Source: Gracilariopsis chorda (Eukaryota > Rhodophyta > Florideophyceae > Gracilariales > Gracilariaceae). From it: a stretch of DNA of 64,000 nucleotides. The notes beneath the pieces are model-generated. The model was given only the letters and a program-made list of their open reading frames with translations. It did not search any database and was not told the origin of the DNA. A program made the translations under genes and the position numbers. Positions 8,906-19,629 of this stretch are shown here, in pieces; the first letter of the stretch is position 1; each line of letters starts with the position of its first letter. Location of the stretch: positions 1 to 64,000 of the forward strand of contig NBIV01000217.1 of the NCBI GenBank assembly GCA_003194525.1, in the 5' to 3' direction.

Positions 8906-10897
8906 ATGGCTCTGTCCATGCGCAAACAAGCCAACCGACTTCAAAAAAGTCGAGTCAGAGCGGAGCATCAACGCAGAATGAAACAAAACGCCGTAGTAAT
9001 GCTCCAAGACAAAAACACTAAACACAAAATCCGCGATATCGTCACAGCCACCCATCTCAGCAAAAGCACAGTTTATAACCTCAAACACCTTATCGAGAGC
9101 AAAGCGTACGACCGATTAAACCAACAGCTTACTGACAATTCATGTTCACGCAAAGGAGCCCAAACGGTTTTAACTCACGAAGAAGAGAGTTTGATTGTTC
9201 ACAGGTTGAAAGAGGCAGCAGATCGCGGATTCGCAGTTGATAATGACACATTGAAGTATGTTATGGCTCGCGTAGCGGCCGACCGCAGAACAGGATGGAA
9301 AAATAATGTCCCATCAGACGATGCTGTTCGATCTTTTCGCGCCAGGCATAGAGATTTAACGTTCAAAACCCATTATCCGAAGGATAATGCAAAGCTGAAA
9401 GGAGAGACATACGAACACATTCAGACTTTCTTCGATGTGGTTGGTAAGATTGGTGAAGAAAATCGTGGTCTCCTTGATGATCCATCTCGGATATGGAACA
9501 TGGATGAAACGGCTGTGGATGCAACGTGGGGCAAGGCAACCAAAGCCTATGGCTCGAAGTCTTCAAAACAGGGCGGATGCAAGGTCGCCCAAAAGATGCA
9601 AGGTGTAGACAAACACATTACCGCCGTTCTTGTGTGCTCTGCATCCGGAAAGAAAGCCCCTCCATTCTATATCGTTGCCGGAAAAAAAGTAATGCAGCAC
9701 TGGATGGAACCCCTTCCCGGTATTTACAAGAAGAGCGCTGCAGTTTGTAACGAGTTCCAGCGGCCGAACTGGATGCCTGCGGATGCTGTGGTGAAGTGTA
9801 CAGAAAATGGTTCGATGGATAGTCAGATTCTAGAAGGTTTCATGAAACACGTTAACAACTTTGTTCGAAGGCATGTTCCAGAGTCGAGTTCTTACCTTCT
9901 AACGATGGATGGCCACTCGTCGCGAAAGGGCATTCGCTGGGTTATGGAATGTGAGAAAAACCGATGTATCCCAGTTATCAAGCCGGCAAACACCTCACAT
10001 ATACTCCAACCGTGCGACCGTCGTATCAACAAAACATTCAAAGAGTCGCTTCGATACCTAAGAGATCAGTTCGCACGCTCAGTAGTTCCTGAGACTCGTA
10101 CACCTCGATTCAACCTTGCGTGTGCAGTTTATGCACATCAGACAATCTCCCCTCCAATCATCAAGTCCTCTTTTGAAGACACAGGCCTGTTTCCGTTCAA
10201 CCCAAATTTTGCGAAAAGGTACAAACGAGAGGATCCGGAAGAGGTTAGTGTGAAGATCGCTTCGGTTGAAAACGTTGCGGACAGAACTCGCAATGTCCAA
10301 AAAAGACGAACAGATGCAGAAGTTTGCAGCAAAGCTCGTCACATTCTAGCAACGGAAACAAGCGATGTGATGGTATGCCACAAACTTTTCCAACTTCTTC
10401 GAAGCGCAGAAACAGCTAGTAGCATCATAATGAATACAATAACCCCGATTAAGACCGAGAAAGAGGTATTGGGAGACATTCATTTACAACGAAAGTTAGC
10501 CATGTTAGACTGTGGAGCGCCGGCGGAACACAAAACGGTAGCCCAAATGCTTGAAGAACGTCGAAAGAAAGAGGCTGATAAACTTGAAAAGGAAAAGAAA
10601 ACTCAGCTTGAAGTGCAGCGCAGGGCGATTGAACGCGAAAAGAAGGACGCTCAAAAAGTGCAAAGTCAAGCACAAAAGGTTGCACGACAAGCAGAACGTG
10701 CCGAAAAGAGAGCCCTTATGCACTCTTTAAAAGTTCGTGAACGTATTGTTAAGAGTGGAGTGCGAAGCGTTAGACGGATGCGGCGATCGGTTTGGGCTCG
10801 AAAGTTGCCGGGTGAGAAAGCGAGCTTGTTGGACGCTATGCAGACGGCTGCGGAAGTTGTGGCGGACTTGGTATGCGGTGCTATGGGTGTTGAGTAG
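8906..10897 (+). CDS. pogo/Tigger-type (CENP-B-like) DDE transposase, intact
   Basis: The frame runs 663 codons from ATG 8906 to TAG 10897; upstream in-frame codons lack an ATG. Order of parts: a basic N-terminal helix-turn-helix region (IRDIVTATHLSKSTVYNLKH), a CENP-B-like second DNA-binding segment, then the DDE_1 catalytic core with SRIWNMDETAVDATWG (first Asp), YLLTMDGHSSRKG (second Asp) and NTSHILQPCDRRINKTFKE (third Asp in LQPCD). A long Lys/Glu/Gln coiled coil (about residues 545-625) and a basic tail follow. All three acidic residues are present, so it may be active or domesticated. The family cuts and pastes at TA. No terminal inverted repeats were resolved. Confidence 0.85.
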   Translation: MALSMRKQANRLQKSRVRAEHQRRMKQNAVVMLQDKNTKHKIRDIVTATHLSKSTVYNLKHLIESKAYDRLNQQLTDNSCSRKGAQTVLTHEEESLIVHRLKEAADRGFAVDNDTLKYVMARVAADRRTGWKNNVPSDDAVRSFRARHRDLTFKTHYPKDNAKLKGETYEHIQTFFDVVGKIGEENRGLLDDPSRIWNMDETAVDATWGKATKAYGSKSSKQGGCKVAQKMQGVDKHITAVLVCSASGKKAPPFYIVAGKKVMQHWMEPLPGIYKKSAAVCNEFQRPNWMPADAVVKCTENGSMDSQILEGFMKHVNNFVRRHVPESSSYLLTMDGHSSRKGIRWVMECEKNRCIPVIKPANTSHILQPCDRRINKTFKESLRYLRDQFARSVVPETRTPRFNLACAVYAHQTISPPIIKSSFEDTGLFPFNPNFAKRYKREDPEEVSVKIASVENVADRTRNVQKRRTDAEVCSKARHILATETSDVMVCHKLFQLLRSAETASSIIMNTITPIKTEKEVLGDIHLQRKLAMLDCGAPAEHKTVAQMLEERRKKEADKLEKEKKTQLEVQRRAIEREKKDAQKVQSQAQKVARQAERAEKRALMHSLKVRERIVKSGVRSVRRMRRSVWARKLPGEKASLLDAMQTAAEVVADLVCGAMGVE

Positions 10898-11506
10898 ATT
10901 CCATATTTAACCTTGAAACCGGTGTAGAGTTGATGCGGCAATCGGGGGCGGTGTTCAGAGGCTAGAGGGGGTCACGAAAGGAGTGGAAGGTCGTGAAGTG
11001 GTCAGTCTAAGGAACGGAGTACGCCGGAGCGATTGCACAACATTTCAAAGGCCAAAATGAAATAGTTTCTGAGATATCTTGAGAACATTTGAAAAGTGTA
11101 CAATTCAAGCCTTTTGTGAAAGGTACCTCAGGTACGTCAATAAAGCCGTTAATTTTGTCACAAGCCGCCGTCAAGATGGCCTTTTGTATGGCCTTACTGT
11201 CAGCATCAACAGCAGCAAGGACCTGATGGCCGATGATCACATATTTCAGATTAGCATCAGCAATATACCAAAACATTCCACGTAGAATTAGTGTCGTTCC
11301 ATGTTGAATACGCAGAATAACATCGAAGATTACTTCTTCTTGCATACAAGCTTGCAGGGCGAGGGTAGGGTCGCATTTGTATGTGGAAAGATGGTGGTGT
11401 ATGTGTGTGGCAGATCCAATATAATGTGCTGACAGGGCACTTCACTCTGCTTGATGAGATCGTAGATGGTGGATGGAATGATATTGGTGTTCGCACCCTG
11501 GTCGCC
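10898..11506 (-). pseudogene. Gypsy aspartic-protease region remnant
   Basis: Between about 11500 and 11007 the minus strand encodes, in two frames, GANTNIIPSTIYDLIKQ and then HGTTLILRGMFWYIADANL with VIIGHQVLAAV. That is the DSGA...LLGxxVL pattern of a retroelement protease, with the active-site Asp followed by Gln instead of Ser. A frameshift near 11345 breaks it. The 110 bp next to the pogo-type gene show nothing. Confidence 0.55.
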
Positions 11507-11756
11507 TGAGACCCCTAACTTCTACAGCCCTTTTCCCAAAATAAGGGCTAGACTGCAATAGAATACTGCAAACCCGTTCATTCGAAATCACGACCCCCAA
11601 TTCAAATTCAAGAGTTCACGTCCATTCGAGAGGGAACTCTGACATAGTATTTAAAGAGGAGCTCTTTCTCCAAACACTAGCGGAGGAGAGAGGCAGACGC
11701 ATACCTTGTAAACTGACTTTTATTGAAACGAAAGACTCCTGCTGTCATCTCTTACA
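11507..11756 (+). repeat. Probable 5' LTR of gypsy element
   Basis: The sequence ends CTTACA just before a primer-binding site at 11759. It contains a TATTTAAAGAGG promoter-like box near 11650 and a TTTATTGAAA stretch near the end. The start near 11507 is uncertain because no second LTR copy remains for comparison. Confidence 0.45.
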
Positions 11757-11758
11757 AT

Positions 11759-11770
11759 TGGTAGCATTGC
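11759..11770 (+). promoter_or_regulatory. Primer-binding site, initiator-Met-tRNA-like
   Basis: TGGTAGCATTGC lies two bases after the LTR end. It matches the usual initiator tRNA-Met primer-binding sequence TGGTAGCA in its first eight bases, and fixes the + orientation of this gypsy element. Confidence 0.6.
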
Positions 11771-11802
11771 AACGGATTTCGGGACAACATACGCCTCCCG
11801 CC

Positions 11803-12840
11803 ATGCGTCGTTCAACTCAAAATCCAGATCCCACGGAATCTACATACAACATAGAACCTGCACAAAACACTGAGCCCTCTATGGCCCAGTTACAGCAGCA
11901 AGTTCAAACCACGCAGAATATGCTTGAACAACAAGCAGCCTTCATTAAAACACTGCAAAAAAAACAGTCAGAATCAGTCGACGGCATGCTCTCCATCAGT
12001 GTCAATGAGTTCGAGTTTTAAATCACCACCAGTCCGGATGTATTCCGGAAAACCAGCAGACAAAAACTCAAAAAAAGTGCAAAGCTTCTTTTATTCCATT
12101 AAGAAGTATGGTACACTTTGCAATTATTCTGCAGATAAATTACTAGCTTTGGCAGACTGTTATCTTCAGAATAAACTGCTACATGGATTACTAGAGTGGA
12201 ACGAGTGGGAAATAAGCCCACCACCCTGGACGATCTTCGTACTAAAATGACGCGAGAATTTGTGCCAGCCAACGAGATAGCTGAAGCTCGCATTCACCTC
12301 ATAGAAATGAAACGTGAGAAGTTCTCCAAGCTGCAAGATTTTATTTCGAAGTTTAAAGACTTGATTATGTTATTTGGCACTCCTACTAGCGGGGCATATA
12401 TTTATTTCTTCAATAGTATGCTGAGAGCTATGAAAGGGAAGTTCACGGAAAAAATTCCTACCTCACAGCCAATTGACCGCTTTGGTAATCCGAACATCCA
12501 AGCAGTGTTCGATTATGTGCGCACGCTGGAATTGTCTATGAAGATGTCTGGCGAAATGCAGAAATCCTCTCAGCGATCCCAACGCCATGGTGGAAAACGT
12601 GAGAATACGTCTAAAGCCAGAACTAACACGACGTATTCTAACATCTATAACGCCACCGAAAAGAAGGAGAAGGACCCACATCCGTTATCTTGGGGTCTGC
12701 TCAGAAGGGTGAAGGACGTCTCTACCGCAGTAATGGCAAATGCTGCATATGCGGCCAGAAGCCTTTCAGCGACCCTAATAATCCTTGTAGAAAGAAGATT
12801 CAGAGACGCAAAGAGGAAAGAGAGACAAAAAAACTAGCTG
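11803..12840 (+). pseudogene. Gypsy gag remnant with zinc knuckle
   Basis: Frame 1 (ATG 11803 to 12021) gives a Gln-rich N-terminus (MAQLQQQVQTTQNMLEQQ). A shifted frame to 12250 gives KKVQSFFYSIKKYGTLCNY. The next (12196-12837) gives the capsid-like part TKMTREFVPANEIAEARI and KFSKLQDFISKFKDLIML. A third frame, around 12735, holds CCICGQKPFSDPNNPC, a knuckle-like Cys cluster. At least two frameshifts are needed to join them. Gag packages the element RNA in intact relatives. Confidence 0.65.
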
Positions 12841-14368
12841 AGCCCAACGAAAGTGTGGCTGTACGGTGTGACTATCAGGAGTCATGTATCTTCCTCTCCG
12901 CTCTTACGATGGAACAGGACAAACGAGGGATATATAACAATTCTCTGAACAGCCATACAGTTAACACAGTCATTGATTCATATGCATCACACAATTTTAT
13001 AGCTCACGAAGACGCAAAAGAGTTGAGGAGTACTTATTAAGAACGTGCCAAACCTAGAGGTAGAACCTGGAGACAATTCGATCACATCTGTTACTGGACA
13101 AGTTACAGCCATTTTGAACCATAAGGGACACATATCTCACGAAAAACTTTTCGTTATTAATATGAATAAAGAGAACGAGCAACCACTTTTGATTCTGGGA
13201 AGAACGTGATTACAAGCACAAAATCCGTCCATTGATTGGAGGACCACCACTTTTTTCAAACACACGACAGGACGGGATTAAGGTCACGATATTCTCCAAG
13301 CAGGATTCAAAGAAGCAATCAAAGCCTTGCTTTAAAATGATGTCTTTCAGGAAGCTGAAAAAGGTACTGAAAAATGGCAACAGTGAGTTATTTGCGGCAT
13401 GGATTACAGAAGAAAATGCCGGCAGCCTACAATTTGTAGACTGTCCTGAATGCTTCAAGCCATTACTTAAGGAGTTTAAGGATATCTTTCGAGAAGAACT
13501 TTCACAGAAATTTCCACCTACACGCGTTATCGAGTTTGAGATAAATACAATACCAGGTTCAACACCACCAGCGAGACCTGTTATACGCCTATCGAATTCT
13601 GAAGTTAAGGAAATTAAGAGGCAACTAAGGATTCTTTTTGAAAAAGGTCGTTTACGTCCGTCGACCTCTCCATATGGGGCTCCAGTCTTTTTCATTAAGA
13701 AGAATGGCGATCTTAAAATGGTATGTAATAACCGTGGACTCAACGAAATTACTTTACCCGACGCCAACGCATTTCCCCTCATCATTGAAACGCTCGATCA
13801 AATCTCAGGTTCCAAGATAATCTCTTAAATCGACTTAATATAAGGATACCATCAGATGAGAATCAAGGATGAAGATTGCCATAAGACGGCAACACACACA
13901 CGCTTTGGGTCTTTTGAATGGAAGGTAATGTGTTTTGGCATTCGTAACGCACCAGCAGCTTTTACGAGAATGCTCTCGAATTTACTACACCAGCTATACG
14001 GCGAATGCATGGTTCCCTATCTCGACGACATACTTATATACAGCCAATCCAAACAGGACCATGTGAAACACCTCTGCAAGCTATTTACTATTCTTGGGAA
14101 AAACAAAATTTACATCAGACCAAGCAAGTGTAGGTTTGGAGCTACTGGGGTGGACTAACTCGGGTACAAAGTGAGCGCAGAAGGTATCAGCACAAAGGGA
14201 AGGTTGGTACACGCTATAACTGAATGGCCAATGCCAAGGTCAGTTAAAGATGTGCAACGCTTCTTAGGACTTACAAACTTCTTTAGAGGCTTCATACGCA
14301 ACTACGCTGCAATAGTACGTCCAATTTCAGACATCGTGCGGCTTAAGTCTTTCATGTGGAACAAATAA
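12841..14368 (+). pseudogene. Gypsy protease-reverse transcriptase remnant
   Basis: The sequence VNTVIDSYASHNFIAHEDA (about 12960-13010) is a decayed DSGATHNFI protease active site. From 13232 the RT reads LSQKFPPTRVIEFEINT, RLRPSTSPYGAPVFFIKK, FGIRNAPAAFTRM and the catalytic VPYLDDILIYS near 14010-14045. In-frame stops stand where family members have sense codons: SKIIS-stop-IDLI-stop-GYHQ near 13828 and 13843, and VD-stop-LGYKVS at 14157. After the last stop the frame runs SVKDVQRFLGLTNFFRGFI and ends at 14368. A dead element. Confidence 0.75.
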
Positions 14369-14373
14369 CACGA

Positions 14374-14693
14374 TGTGACAAGCTAGTCTGACGCCATGCT
14401 ACTGGGATGTCTTGGCAATGACGTCGCTGCCAGATAACAATCAGAAGCACGTGCCCGTAAACACTTATACACACTAAAGCCCTACTATCGACTATGTTCG
14501 GTGCTTCTTTATTGTTGTTGTCAGATAAACGTTTGTTGATCTTGATGTTTTGAGCGTGGTTGCTTTAGAACGGGGCGCGTTACCAGCCACAAGCACAATG
14601 CCTGGAGCGGGGCTCATGCGGTGCATTGCATAGAAGTCGCCTCAGACGGCGAGGACAAGGAGAAGAATAGCGGCTTGAGGTGATCATAGAGCA
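14374..14693 (+). repeat. Gypsy-type LTR (about 320 bp)
   Basis: It begins TGTGACAAGC and ends AGCA, one base before a primer-binding site. Its first ~60 bp recur at 181-238. Which element it belongs to is unclear: the preceding gypsy pol simply stops next to it, and only about 60 bp of internal sequence follow. Confidence 0.55.
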
Positions 14694-14694
14694 G

Positions 14695-14705
14695 TGGTGG
14701 CAGCG
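14695..14705 (+). promoter_or_regulatory. Primer-binding site after the 14374 LTR
   Basis: TGGTGGCAGCG differs from the initiator tRNA-Met site TGGTAGCAGCG by one base. It supports reading 14374-14693 as a 5' LTR in + orientation. A short ATG frame at 14740 (MEEIERRTAS, then stop) may be all that is left of gag. Confidence 0.5.
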
Positions 14706-15076
14706 CGGACTGTGCGCCGCAGCAGCATGCTCTGACTACGATGGAGGAAATCGAGCGAAGAACAGCATCGTGAGCAACTCGATTAGACGTGGATCGTAGT
14801 TTGGTTTCAACACAACTTTCAGTTGTTTACATCTTACATCGAGGCTTTCAAAAGTCAGCTCTTATCTATCTACAGAGTAACTGGGTTTTCGTTTATTCCA
14901 GTGGTTGCACCCGCTTTGCTTGGTCCCCATGTTGATCAGAGAAAGCAGATCGATACATGTCTCCGCCACATCGCCTCTGCGTCTGCCGTGTGTTTGAGCA
15001 AAGCGACAACACTGTCCAAAATAAAGCGAAACCTCTGTAGTATGTATTGGAGTTGGCTGTGATTACAGAGCACAAT
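14706..15076. other. Spacer between LTR and NLR-like pseudogene 3' end
   Basis: No gene is supported. It probably contains the 3' flank of the minus-strand NB-ARC-WD40 pseudogene. Confidence 0.4.
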
Positions 15077-16380
15077 TCATTTCAAAAGTTTACAAAACGG
15101 CAAAAAGCTGGAGCCGTGCTGCGTCGAAAAGTAAACGTCTCCAACTGGAGCAATTCCTCTGCCGGTACCGTCGATAGATGCCAGGACTTGCTGGTGTTCA
15201 GCACTAGTACTTGCCACAATTTCGGTAGGTGCATGTTCCCGAAAATGCCATTGCAATCGAGCAACTTCAAGGCGATGTAACGTTGAGGTCCATTTGGGGC
15301 CGCTGGATGTCATCACACACTTTCCAAGCTTCACGTCCCACAGCCGTCCGTAACGCCGTCCATCATACGATGCAATCATGGCACCACCTACGTCCGGTTG
15401 CACGTGAAGCACTTTGCAGTCGTGGACGAACGGGTGGCCGATCGCCTTCCCGCTGGCGACATCCCACACGCGAACTGTGTGGTGGTAAGACCCAGACACC
15501 AGTCGCTTCCCATCTCCACTGAACGCTAAACTTCGTACTTCCTCCGTGTGTTCCTCAAGAGGCGATCCCACGTGCTGTCCTGCGTGCACATCCCACACAA
15601 GCACGGAGGTACCGAATGGACAAAAGGCGATTCGCGCTCCACCAGCGCTCATCGCCACACACGTGTCCATCGGTGCATCACACGTGACAGAGGTCACCCC
15701 ACCGCTGTCCACGTCCAACACGTAAACCCATCTGTCAAAAGAAAACACCACTCGCTTGCCGTTGTCGTTGCCGGCCACATTCCCAAAATATCCGGCGCCT
15801 GCGAGATGCTCAGCAACGGCTTCGACGCTGTTCGCGTCCCACACTCGAACAGTACCGTCTCTCGATGCGGACTCAATGCGATTCGCGTCCGCGCTGACCG
15901 CAACACACTCCACCTCTTTCGTGTGAGCTGCCAGAGGCTGTCCAATGCGGTCGCCGCTCTCAGCGTCCCACAGCCGGACGCACCCATCAGTACACCCGCT
16001 AACTATTTTCGAGCCGCGACCACAGTACGCAACACACCGCACTTCCTCCGTGTACCGATCCGGACCATCGGCAGTGTCCGCGTTTTCCACGCTCCACACT
16101 CGAACAGAATCATGAGATACTTCAGTCACAACCTCGTGGCCATCTGCGCTCAGTCCGACCGTTTTTTTAATACTTTGCGTATCCTTCGAACGGCTCGATC
16201 TTCTCACCTGTCTCTGTGTTCCACACAAAAACCGTATCGTCCAAAGAGCTAGATACAAGACGATATCCATCTGCGCTCAGAGCGACGGACACTACAGATT
16301 CGGTGTGACCCCTTATCGTTACTACAGGCGTTTCGGCACTGCGCAACTTCCACACCCGAATGACACCAGACTCCGAACCG

Positions 16381-16413
16381 CTCACGAACCGCTCACGAAC
16401 CGCTCACGACCCG
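16381..16413 (-). repeat. 11-bp tandem repeat (3 units) causing a frameshift
   Basis: Units of CTCACGAACCG (+ strand) occur twice, followed by one CTCACGACCCG. The intact paralogue has a single unit at the matching site near 62695. Two extra units add 22 bp and shift the frame. Confidence 0.75.
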
Positions 16414-16559
16414 CCTTCCATCTCTACTTACCGTAGCACACGACACCTCATCATCCCGCACTTCAGGCGGCGTTGTCATCATCGCACCCCACTCTCTGTC
16501 CCAAATGCGAATACTATACCTCCACAACGGTTCCACGGACCGCTCAGAAGGAGTCTCAC

Positions 16560-16745
16560 CGCCCGATTCATCTTCACTGCCTTCATCACTTCTGTCGCTT
16601 TCATTGACCAATTCATCCTCCACTCTTACATCGCTGTGGCTGTTGTCCTCGATCAATTCATCTTCGTTTTCTTCATTTGGGCTCCCACTCTCATGGAGCA
16701 GCTCATCTTCTTTTCCATCGTTGCTGCACCTCTCACCGAGCGAAT
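16560..16745 (-). repeat. 45-bp coding minisatellite, acidic insert in WD40 domain
   Basis: The motif TTCATCTTC or its variants recurs at 16567, 16612, 16657 and 16702, exactly 45 bp apart. On the coding strand each unit gives about 15 residues beginning EDEL or EDES. The intact paralogue near 62590 lacks the whole block. Confidence 0.8.
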
Positions 16746-19629
16746 CCTCTTTCCTTCCTTCATCGCTGCTGCTACTCCCATTGGAGTAGTCACTGTTTGT
16801 TCCTACCTCACTGCTGCGATGCCATCCGCGACCACTGACACTAACAATCACGTTTCCGTCAAAGCTCACAGCGAGGCATTTCGTGTCTGTTTCTTCCGGA
16901 TTCCCTACAAGTTGATTTCCGACAGCGTTCTCACTGGATGCGTCCCAGACACGGACATAGTCCCTACGTGATGCACTCACGACTTTTTTTCCGTCACCAC
17001 TTATTGCAACATACTGGACGCGATCTGCACTTTCGAAACAGTTCTCAAACTTGTATCCAGAGTCTGCATTCCTCACGACTATTCTTCCATCACTGTACCC
17101 AATCACTACTCTTTTCTGGTCGTCCGAGAATGCACCACACGTACATTCCGTCCGACTTGTCGACATCGTTGGCGACGACCGCTGACCACCCGAGGTATCT
17201 GCATGATGCCCCAAGGAGGAAGCGTCGTCGAGATCGTTCAGATCCAGCCTGTGTACTTTCTGGCTTCCATCCATCTTATAATACTCCGTAACATGACAAT
17301 CTTCTTTCCGATCAGTCCAAAGGATTCTTTTAATATCTCCACCGTGAGATATGCATCGAATTAGAACGCAATTCCCAAACTGTATAGTTTCTGAAGCCGC
17401 ACCCCCGGCTTCTTCAAGGATCCCAACCGACGGTTTCACCCATGGTCTAGGCGCGTGTTCTTCTATCTCCGACAAAAAGATTTATGTGCGCTCGCAGTGC
17501 TTGGCGTACCATCCCATTCTTCCATACAGCTGGAACCAAGCCTCGTACGCATTCTCGTTAACAGCAATATAGCTCTTTCGAGCCGCACTTCCCACAAGCT
17601 TCAAATATCTTCCAATCCTTGTCTCATTACTCTTATCCTTCTCTGATACTTGCAGTCCGATCGCCAATTCCTGGTCTACTCCGCTGACCCCGACCTTCTG
17701 AAGACGCATCACAACCCATTGCGCCCTCTCCAAAAGCCATAAGAGTTCTTTGCTTTCTCCAGCCCCTTGCAGAATCCGGCAAACATTATCGTGGATAAAT
17801 CCGTCATCTTCAACGTTCCACCACGGTCTAAACGTGTATCCCTTTTCTATCTCATCCGTATTCCCCTGAGCATCATTTACTTCACTGGTAAAGCACCTTT
17901 TTGCCAATGCCATGAGACAACTGAACGCTTTTCGTGATTGTCGACTCCTCCTTGCATTATCTTGGGCTGCTTCCGCTTCATCACTCACAACGTCTGTGTT
18001 CGCATGTCGCTCCTTTGGCATGTAGTTGTCAACCAGTGTTCCAAACCACCGCCTCACTTCGTATATGTCCGAAGCCTTTCGCATTGCTATGTCTAGCACC
18101 AAGTCGTGCAGTTGCACATAAACCTTGTTCGAGCTTAACGTCATCTGTACAAGACACACCTCATCAAATCTTTCAGCAACTTCTCGAGCCTCTCGCAGCT
18201 CGCCCAAGTTCCATAATCTTTGCAGAACCTGCCCGCTCACCTTTTGTTGCTTCCGAACTACACAAAACCCTCGAAACATTTCTTCAAAACTCTTCGTGAA
18301 TCCTGTCCCCTTTTTCAGCACGTCCAGGGAGCTATCAACCACCAGTCGCACTTCCCCATACCGGTCTGCGCTTGCACCAATAATGTTCTCTTCCTTTGAT
18401 ATCAGATTGCGATAGTAATCGATCCATGCATCCTGTTTGTTCCTCTGTCGTCGGTCGTAATATTTCTTCACCGTAGCTCCAGCAATCCCGATAGCCAGAG
18501 GAAGTCGCTTGCATATGTCAAGAATGCCGTCAAATGCATTCCTGTTTTCGGAACACAGCTTAGTATCAGTGCCGAACCCCGCGTGCGTCAGTAACATATG
18601 TTCAGCAATTTGCCCATGCGCCGCTCTCGCTTCAAATGAAAGTTCCTTGTCCGCTCCCCTCAAGAAGCGCTTATCCCTCGTTGTATACACCAATAGGCTT
18701 TCGTTGTGCAAAATGATACCCAGATCTCCGAAAACATCCGACGTGCTTCCATTCACCCACCATATGTCATCAACTAGAAACACATATTTGTGTGGCTTAA
18801 ACCAACGTGCCGCCTTGTCGTATGCCTCTTGAACTTTTCCGACTCCCCTTATTGCGTTTGCTAATCGAACTCCCCCAGTTATTTCTACAGCCCGAGCGAT
18901 TTCGCTGATCATATCAGTCAGATGTGAGTCGTTTCCAAGAGAAATATACAGAACGCCATCAGAAAACCTACGTTTGACATCCTCCTCCCTCGCCAGTCCC
19001 CGCAAAGCGCATGTTTTCCCAACCCCTCCAAGTCCAGATGCCACGATTCCAACCAATCCGCTGCTACTCCCTTCCAAAACGGCAGCTTTCAGCCTCCCCT
19101 CACAAGTGTTCGTTGTAGTGTAATCTAACGTCAATCGAGGTGGATTCGGCGGTACATTGCTACCCGGTACATACGACTCTGGTACTTTCTGATCACTGGA
19201 GGCGTCTTCCTTGAGCCATGGTAGCACTGTCCCAGTCAAAAAGGTGTGGAAGCTTGTAACATGCTGACTACATTCTTATAGGATGTCGTTCACTCTCTTG
19301 ACGGGGTTCGTCACACCGACATTGCTTATTTCATCTCGGAGAGGTTCCAGCCTCTCTTTGTTGGCCTGCAGTTAGGACCACATCCTGTCCAGTCTACTCC
19401 GTACATATTCGTCGCGTAGAGGTACACCTCCGCCTAAATTGATATGTTGTCGCGCCACTACAATAAGCTGTAACGCCTCCTCATGTTCCTCCAGCAGACT
19501 TTCATGCAGGTCAACGGTGTTCGCAGCCATTTCCTTTCGCTCCACATACCGTTTCACGTACGATTCGGCCCTGTCAACCAATTCGAATGCTCCAGTTATT
19601 ACACCGATTATCGCATCTGGAGCCGCCAT

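Larger units (their letters stand above)
11507..14368 (+). mobile_element. Ty3/gypsy retrotransposon, 3' truncated
   Basis: The order is LTR, primer-binding site, gag, zinc knuckle, protease, reverse transcriptase and the start of RNase H, all on +. Coding similarity stops at 14368, five bases before another LTR-like sequence. RNase H, integrase and the 3' LTR are missing. Several stops and frameshifts show it is dead. Confidence 0.8.
15077..19629 (-). pseudogene. NB-ARC-WD40 (NLR-like) pseudogene, copy N1
   Basis: ATG at 19629 opens a helical N-terminal module of 85 codons (MAAPDAIIGVITGAFELV) that ends at TAA 19372. A second TAA stands at 19279. The same frame then holds the NB-ARC domain: GLGGVGKTCALRG (P-loop), YVFLVDDIWWV (Walker B), LLVYTTRDKRF and RLPLAIGIAGA. 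TAA at 17482 replaces the CAA of the intact copy. WD40 repeats follow, broken by a frameshift at the 11-bp tandem repeat (16381-16413) and another near 16170. The last WD40s run to 15077. Compared with the intact copy at 59707-64000 it is close at protein level but has an ~85-residue acidic insertion inside one WD40 loop. STAND NTPases of this type act as switch proteins in immunity or programmed death elsewhere; the role here is inferred. Confidence 0.85.

Noticed and set aside
17934-18832. Plus-strand frames over the N1 NB-ARC region and minus-strand frames over 60561-63877
   Set aside because: They are reverse-strand shadows of the NB-ARC-WD40 coding sequence; the two sets resemble each other only because the genes are paralogues.
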